DNA from: Albimonas marina
GTDB lineage: Bacteria; Pseudomonadota; Alphaproteobacteria; Rhodobacterales; Rhodobacteraceae
NCBI RefSeq assembly: GCF_029223255.1
Contig: NZ_JARHUC010000009.1
Coordinates: 186,001 to 250,000 of the forward strand
Direction: 5' to 3'
Length of the DNA: 64,000 bases
A model generated the notes under the pieces. It saw only the letters and a program-made list of their open reading frames with translations, did no database searches and was not told the origin of the DNA. Position 1 is the first letter of the stretch; each line of letters begins with the position of its first letter. Of this stretch, positions 59,355-64,000 are shown piece after piece. The translations under genes and the position numbers were made by a program.

Positions 59355-60128
59355 TCAGGCGGCCAGCGCCTCGGGCTCCTTGGCGCCGGTCATGTAGGCG
59401 ACCGCGTCGGACATGGTGCAGTCCTTGGGGTCGATCACGCACAGCCGCCGGCCGAGGCGGTGGACATGGATCCGGTCGGCCACCTCGAAGACATGGGGCA
59501 TGTTGTGGGAGATCAGGATGATCGGGATCCCGCGGGAGCGGACCTCCTGGATCAGCTCCAGCACGCGCCGGCTCTCCTTCACCCCCAGCGCCGCCGTCGG
59601 CTCGTCGAGGATCACCACCTTCGAGCCGAACGCCGCCGCCCGCGCCACCGCCACCCCCTGGCGCTGGCCGCCCGAAAGCGTCTCCACCGCCTGGTTGATG
59701 TTCTGGATGGTCATCAGGCCGAGTTCGGCCAGCTTCTCGCGGGCGAAGGTCTCCATCCGCCGGCGGTCGAGCTTGCCGAAGACCGAGCCCAGGATCCCGG
59801 GCATCTTCAGCTCGCGCCCCATGAACATGTTGTCGGCGATCGACAGGGCGGGCGACATGGCCAGCGTCTGGTAGACCGTCTCGATCCCCGCCTGGCGGGC
59901 GTCGTTGGGGGTCTCGAAGGCGATGGGCTCGCCGTCGAGGCGGATCTCGCCGCCGTCGGGGCGGATCGCCCCCGACAGCGCCTTGATCAGGGTGGACTTG
60001 CCCGCGCCGTTGTCGCCGATCACCGCCAGGATCTCGCCGGGCATCAGGTCGAAGTCGCAGTTGTTCAGCGCGGTCACCTTGCCGTAGCGCTTCACGAGGC
60101 CGCGCGCCTCCAGGATGGGCCGGGTCAT
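59355..60128 (-). CDS. frcA: Fructose ABC transporter ATP-binding protein
   Basis: 257 residues, a single ABC domain like FrcA rather than the duplicated RbsA. Walker A GDNGAGKST (38-46), the Q-loop GIETVYQTLAM, signature LSGGQRQGVAVARA, Walker B VVILDEPTAALGVKE and H-loop IILISHNMPHV are complete. It is the last gene of frcB-frcC-frcA; its start overlaps the permease stop by four bases. Powers import of fructose, and in the known system also ribose and mannose, in a CUT2-type complex. Confidence 0.87.
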   Translation of the reverse strand: MTRPILEARGLVKRYGKVTALNNCDFDLMPGEILAVIGDNGAGKSTLIKALSGAIRPDGGEIRLDGEPIAFETPNDARQAGIETVYQTLAMSPALSIADNMFMGRELKMPGILGSVFGKLDRRRMETFAREKLAELGLMTIQNINQAVETLSGGQRQGVAVARAAAFGSKVVILDEPTAALGVKESRRVLELIQEVRSRGIPIILISHNMPHVFEVADRIHVHRLGRRLCVIDPKDCTMSDAVAYMTGAKEPEALAA

Positions 60129-61195
60129 GCCGTCACCTTTCTGATCCACTGGTCCACGGACACGGCGGCGATGATCAGCACGCCGATCAGGAGATAGGTC
60201 CACTGCGGGTCGGCGCCCGACATCCTGAGGCCGAGCTCGAACACCCCCACGATCAGGGCGCCGAAGAAGGCCCCGAGGATCGAGCCGCGCCCGCCGAACA
60301 GCGAGATGCCCCCGATCACCACCGCGGTGATGGACTGGATGTTGCCGATCACGCCCGTCGTGGCCGAGGGAGAGACCGAGCCGAAGCGGCCGATCATCAC
60401 CCAGCCGGCCAGCGCGCAGATGAAGCCGACCAGCATGTAGACCGACATCAGCGTCCGGTGGACGTTCACGCCGGCGAGCTTCGCGGCCTCCGGGTCGTCG
60501 CCGACCGCGTAGACGTGCCGCCCCCAGGCGGTGGAGCGCAGCGCGTAGGCCAGGACCAGCACCAGCAGCAGCATCAGCACCACGCCCAGCGTCAGCGTCG
60601 CCCCCCCGACCTGGAGCTTCAGGCCGAGGAACTGGAGGAACGGCGCCTCGGTCTCGATCTCCTGGGCGCGGATCGTCTCGTTGGAGGAGTAGAGGTAGTT
60701 CGCCGCCAGCACGATCTGCCACATGCCCAGCGTCACGATGAAGGGGGGCAGCTTCATGCGGCTGACCAGCCAGCCGTTGGCGGCCCCGATCAGAGTGCCC
60801 ACGGCCATGCCGCACGCCACCGCCGCCGGCGCCGGCAGCCCGTAGCGGAAGGTGAACTGGCCCATGACGACCGAGCACAGCACCGCCACCGCGCCCACCG
60901 ACAGGTCGATGCCCGCGGTGAGGATGATCAGCGACTGGGCGGCGGCCAGCACGCCCACGATCTGCACCTGCTGCAGGATCAGCGTCATCGCGAAGGGCGA
61001 GAAGAACTTCTCCCCCAGCACGATCCCGAAGATCGCCAGCGCCGAGACCAGCACGATCAGCGGCACCAGCGAGGGGGTGGAGTGCAGGGCGTTGTGGAAC
61101 CGTCCGAACAGTCCCGGGTGCTGGTCCTCGAACTCGGCGAAGCTTTCCTCTCGCCGCGTCTTGACCACGTCTTCAAATCGATCCGCGTCGGTCAT
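60125..61195 (-). CDS. frcC: Fructose ABC transporter permease
   Basis: 356 residues. A charged cytoplasmic N-terminus (1-45) precedes about nine membrane helices. The family hallmark AGIDLSVGAVAVLCSVVMGQ and a GLPAPAAVACGMAVGTLIGAANGWL segment are seen, then FIVTLGMWQIVLAANYLYS, typical of CUT2 permeases. An extra periplasmic loop (TIRAQEIETEAPFLQFLGLKLQ) is present. A stem-loop lies in the gap to the binding protein gene upstream. Confidence 0.88.
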   Translation of the reverse strand: MTDADRFEDVVKTRREESFAEFEDQHPGLFGRFHNALHSTPSLVPLIVLVSALAIFGIVLGEKFFSPFAMTLILQQVQIVGVLAAAQSLIILTAGIDLSVGAVAVLCSVVMGQFTFRYGLPAPAAVACGMAVGTLIGAANGWLVSRMKLPPFIVTLGMWQIVLAANYLYSSNETIRAQEIETEAPFLQFLGLKLQVGGATLTLGVVLMLLLVLVLAYALRSTAWGRHVYAVGDDPEAAKLAGVNVHRTLMSVYMLVGFICALAGWVMIGRFGSVSPSATTGVIGNIQSITAVVIGGISLFGGRGSILGAFFGALIVGVFELGLRMSGADPQWTYLLIGVLIIAAVSVDQWIRKVTA

Positions 61196-61299
61196 CGTCG
61201 CCTCCTCGGAACGGCTCGCGCGACGCGCCGGCGGCGCGGGGCGAGGGGGCGCCTTCAGGCGCGCCGCCGTTCGCTGGGTCAGGGGTGGGGCGTCAGGAT

Positions 61300-61322
61300 C
61301 CGGGCGGCCGCGCGCCGCCCGG
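61300..61322 (-). promoter_or_regulatory. Stem-loop after frcB
   Basis: CCGGGCGGC (61300-61308) pairs with GCCGCCCGG (61314-61322), eleven bases beyond the frcB stop on the minus strand. Such hairpins commonly stabilise the binding-protein message and lower read-through into permease genes. Confidence 0.5.
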
Positions 61323-61333
61323 ACCGGTCGGGA

Positions 61334-62353
61334 TCAGCCCCAGCAGCGCTCGAGCCCCTCCTTGGAGGTGATCGAGTCCAGGCCCTCCACCGGCTCGTCG
61401 GTGATCAGGGTCACGCCGGTGTCGAAGAAGTCCTTGCCCTCGGTCGCCTGGGGCTTCACGCCGTCCTCGGCCCAGGCCTTGATCGCCTCGATGCCCTTGG
61501 AGGCCATCAGCAGCGGATACTGCTGGGAGGTCGCGCCGATCACGCCGTCGGCCACGTTCTGCACGCCGGGGCAGCCGCCGTCGACCGAGACCACCAGCAC
61601 GTCGTTCTCGCGCCCGATCGAGCGCAGCGCCTCGTAGGCGCCGGCGGCGGCGGGCTCGTTGATCGTGTAGACGACGTTGATGAAGGGATCCTGGGCCAGC
61701 AGGTTCTCCATCGCCTTGCGGCCGCCCTCCTCGTTGCCCTGGGTCACGTCGTGGCCGACCACGCGGGGGTCGTCCTCGTCGCCCCACTTGCCGGGGTCCT
61801 TCACGTCGATGCCGAAGCCGGTCATGAAGCCCTGGTCGCGCAGCACGCCGACCGTCGGCTGGGAGACGTCGAGGTCGAGCATCGCGATCTTGGCGTCCGC
61901 CGCGTCGGCGCCCAGCTTGCCGGCCGCCCACTTGCCGATCAGCTCGCCGGCGCGGAAGTTGTCGGTCGCGAAGGTCATGTCGGCCGCGTCGATCGGGTCC
62001 AGCGGCGTGTCGAGCGCGATCACCAGGATGCCCGCGTCCCGCGCCTGCTGGAGCGAGGGCACGATGGCCGAGGTGCTGGACGCGGTGATCAGGATGCCCT
62101 CGGCGCCGTTGGCGATGCAGGTCTCGACCGCGCTGACCTGGGCCTCGTTGTCGCCGTCGACCTTGCCGGCGTAGCTGTTGAGCGAGATCCCCAGCTCCTT
62201 CGCCTTGGCCTCGGCGCCTTCGCGCATCTTCACGAAGAACGGGTTGGTGTCGGTCTTGGTGATCAGGCAGGCGGAGATGTCCGCGGCCTGGGCGGCCCCG
62301 CCGGAGGCGAGGGCGATCGTGGCGAGCGCGGTGGCTGCGAGAAGCGGCTTCAT
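61334..62353 (-). CDS. frcB: Fructose ABC transporter substrate-binding protein
   Basis: 339 residues. Signal peptide about 1-23 (ending GAAQA). The mature protein opens [23 protein letters not shown] and shows [38 protein letters not shown] and ends EGLERCWG, matching the FrcB family closely. It binds fructose in the periplasm and hands it to FrcC. First gene of the operon, divergent from a ROK regulator across 191 bp that contains an AT-rich palindrome. Confidence 0.9.
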   Translation of the reverse strand: MKPLLAATALATIALASGGAAQAADISACLITKTDTNPFFVKMREGAEAKAKELGISLNSYAGKVDGDNEAQVSAVETCIANGAEGILITASSTSAIVPSLQQARDAGILVIALDTPLDPIDAADMTFATDNFRAGELIGKWAAGKLGADAADAKIAMLDLDVSQPTVGVLRDQGFMTGFGIDVKDPGKWGDEDDPRVVGHDVTQGNEEGGRKAMENLLAQDPFINVVYTINEPAAAGAYEALRSIGRENDVLVVSVDGGCPGVQNVADGVIGATSQQYPLLMASKGIEAIKAWAEDGVKPQATEGKDFFDTGVTLITDEPVEGLDSITSKEGLERCWG

Positions 62354-62477
62354 GGGGATCCTCCCGAGTGTCTGGTCGCCGGATCGCAGGCGTCCGGCTG
62401 TTCCTCCCGGCCGCGACTCGGCGACCGGCGCACCCCTTGGATGCGGGATTCGCGCCCTTGCGTCAATTAATAAATCC

Positions 62478-62492
62478 ATTTGATATACAAAT
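62478..62492. promoter_or_regulatory. AT-rich palindrome ATTTG-N5-CAAAT between frcB and the ROK gene
   Basis: Arms ATTTG/CAAAT flank ATATA in an unusually AT-rich stretch (62460-62492). Symmetry and position fit an operator for the divergently encoded ROK regulator acting on both promoters. Confidence 0.55.
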
Positions 62493-62544
62493 CGGGAGCA
62501 GGCATGCTTTCCCCGGGGATCGAGGCACAGGCGGGCGACGCGAG

Positions 62545-63717
62545 ATGAAGGACACCGAAATCCGGGGCCTGCGGCCGGGCGTGAACCTGACCGGCGTGCG
62601 CGCCCATAACGAGCGGCTGATCCTGTCCCTGATCCAGCGGCACGGAGAGATGCCGGGCGCCGAGCTCGCGAAGCTCGCGGAGCTGTCGCCGCAGACCGTC
62701 TCCAACATCCTGCGCCGGCTGGAGGCGGACGGCTTCCTGCTGCGCGGGACGCCGCAGCGGGGGCGGGTGGGCAAGCCCTCGGTCCCCATGGCGCTGGACC
62801 CGGACGGGGCGCTCTCCTTCGGGCTGAAGCTGGGGCGGCGCACCTCGGACCTGGCGGTGATGAACCTGCATGGGACCGTGCTGGAGGAGCGGCGGATCGC
62901 CTATCGCTATCCCATGCCCGAGCAGATCTTCGGCTTCCTGCGCGAGGGGATGACCACGCTGTCGGCGGGCCTGTCCGAACGCCAGCGGTCGGCGCTGTGC
63001 GGGGTGGGCATCGCCGCGCCGGCGGAGATCTGGCGCTGGGTCGACGCGCTGGGCGCCTCGGACGAGATGTCGGTCTGGCAGGACGTCGACTTCGCCGAGG
63101 AGCTCGCCGCCTTCTCCGGCCTGCCGCTGTTCACCGAGAACGACGCCACCGCCGCCTGCCGGGCGGAGCATGTCTTCGGCCGGGGGAGGGAGTTCGGCGA
63201 CTACGCCTATTTCTTCATCGGCTCGTTCATCGGCGGCGGGGTGGTGATGAACTCCTCGGTGGTGGTGGGGGGGCGGCGCAACGCCGGCGCCTTCGGCTCG
63301 TTGCCCGCGATCGGGGCGGACGGGCGGCGCACGCAGCTGCTCGACACCGCCTCGATCCACCTGCTCGAGGCCGAGATCGCGCGCGCGGGCGGCGACACGG
63401 GCGCCCTGTGGACCGAGCCGCAGGACTGGTCCGCCTTCGCCCCGCAGCTCGCCCCCTGGATCGAGCGGACGGCGGTGCAGCTCGCCGAGGCCGCCTGCAC
63501 GGTCTGCGCGGTGATCGACTTCGAGGCGGTGCTGATCGACGGCGCCTTCCCCGTCGCGGTGCGCGAGGCGATCGTGACCCGAGCGCGGGAGGCGATGGAG
63601 GGCATGGACATGCGCGGCCTGATCGCCCCGCGGATCGAGGCCGCCCGCGTCGGCGGAACCGCCCGCGCCATCGGCGCCGCGGCCCTGCCGATCTTCTCGC
63701 AGTTCTTCCTGGAGTGA
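62545..63717 (+). CDS. ROK-family transcriptional regulator (FrcR-like)
   Basis: 390 residues from ATG 62545. A winged helix (about 18-75: [20 protein letters not shown] then [20 protein letters not shown]) precedes an actin-like ROK domain (about 85-385) with [18 protein letters not shown] and [17 protein letters not shown]. The classical ROK zinc-binding CxCGxxGC segment is not apparent. It probably represses frcBCA in response to a sugar or sugar phosphate. Start chosen for GGGCGACGCGAG ribosome context and normal length; the upstream in-frame extension to 62368 crosses the operator. Confidence 0.87.
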   Translation: MKDTEIRGLRPGVNLTGVRAHNERLILSLIQRHGEMPGAELAKLAELSPQTVSNILRRLEADGFLLRGTPQRGRVGKPSVPMALDPDGALSFGLKLGRRTSDLAVMNLHGTVLEERRIAYRYPMPEQIFGFLREGMTTLSAGLSERQRSALCGVGIAAPAEIWRWVDALGASDEMSVWQDVDFAEELAAFSGLPLFTENDATAACRAEHVFGRGREFGDYAYFFIGSFIGGGVVMNSSVVVGGRRNAGAFGSLPAIGADGRRTQLLDTASIHLLEAEIARAGGDTGALWTEPQDWSAFAPQLAPWIERTAVQLAEAACTVCAVIDFEAVLIDGAFPVAVREAIVTRAREAMEGMDMRGLIAPRIEAARVGGTARAIGAAALPIFSQFFLE

Positions 63718-63763
63718 TCCGAGGCGGGCGCGGCGCGCGCCGCTCGCTCGCCCGGGCCGCCGC

Positions 63764-64000
63764 CTAGCGGCCGGAGGGGCCGGCCTGGGCCCGGTGGTCC
63801 GACGGCGCGCCGGCCGCGCCCCGGGCCGAGCCGGACAGCGCGAACAGCAGTGCGGGATCGGGGGTGGGGCCGGGGTAGGCGCACAGGATCGTGGCGCCCA
63901 GCGGGCCCGCCTCGATCACCGCGCGGTCGGCGTTGAGGTGGAACGCGTCGCCCACCTCGCCGGGGTTGAGCCCGATCTCGGCGGTTCCGTCGGTCACCAG
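63764..64000 (-). CDS. C-terminal end of an unidentified protein (partial)
   Basis: The reading frame is open to the right edge, so only about 78 C-terminal residues are seen: TDGTAEIGLNPGEVGDAFHL, then ADRAVIEAGPLGATILCAYPG, ending in a Ser/Ala/Arg-rich tail. I do not recognise it. It lies convergent to the ROK gene with a 46-bp spacer. Codon composition (GC in third positions) matches the neighbours, so it is probably a real gene. Confidence 0.5.
   Translation of the reverse strand: MVTDGTAEIGLNPGEVGDAFHLNADRAVIEAGPLGATILCAYPGPTPDPALLFALSGSARGAAGAPSDHRAQAGPSGR

Overview
The window is very GC-rich coding DNA, densely packed, with many 1-4 bp start/stop overlaps between co-directional genes. 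The overall character (ABC uptake systems for amino acids, polyamine-like compounds and fructose, a VPLPA-type C-terminal sorting tag, an frcBCA-like operon with a ROK regulator) suggests a high-GC alphaproteobacterium, most likely in or near the Rhodobacterales. This assignment is inferred from gene content; no rRNA or tRNA gene was seen.

Layout. 1-6.5 kb: the end of a sugar ABC ATPase, a thioesterase, a methyltransferase next to an Hcp-like protein, an L-carbamoylase-type amidohydrolase, a gene made of two copies of an unrecognised domain, and a HigBA toxin-antitoxin pair. 6.5-15.4 kb: a polar amino acid ABC transporter, a NodB-type deacetylase, a TetR regulator, and a tightly coupled catabolic operon (arginine-deiminase-fold enzyme, AbgB-like M20 hydrolase, nitroreductase, class II aldolase). 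15.4-19.6 kb: a VPLPA-CTERM protein, a ThDP enzyme, an array of six small hairpins, a DMT exporter, and a single-domain paralogue of the 4751-5743 gene. 19.8-29.4 kb: a PotABCD-type transporter in one operon with an ATZ/TRZ-type amidohydrolase, a DUF1028 protein and an amine oxidase, next to a LysR regulator and a D-carbamoylase. 29.7-36.8 kb: a DmpA-type peptidase, a GntR regulator, a kinase/phospholyase-like pair, another class III aminotransferase and an SDR. 36.8-41.2 kb: LysR, ring-cleaving dioxygenase, esterase and two pirins, resembling a quinone/electrophile detoxification cluster. 41.3-47.6 kb: an orphan with a possible DNA-binding N-terminus, two M20 peptidases and a DEAD-box helicase. 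47.6-50.7 kb: a winged-helix/TPR regulator divergent from a DUF1326-DUF2182 pair. 50.8-57.1 kb: a three-gene unit of CHASE2 adenylate cyclase, FecR-TPR-beta-barrel protein and secreted protein. 57.4-64 kb: a P1B ATPase, frcBCA, a ROK regulator and one partial unknown gene.

How the parts fit. Most of the window is scavenging of nitrogenous organics: uptake systems sit beside hydrolases that attack C-N bonds (carbamoylases, deiminase, M20 amidases, amine oxidase, aminotransferases), each with its own local regulator. A palindrome CTnCAnnnnTGnAG lies on both sides of the TetR gene and upstream of the tandem-domain gene, and a half-site lies upstream of the operon carrying the single-domain paralogue, so these loci may form one regulon.

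The strongest candidates for something undescribed are the tandem/single domain family with the shared operator, and the CHASE2 cyclase / FecR-TPR-barrel / secreted-protein operon. Functions given as families come from motif reading only; no similarity search was run.
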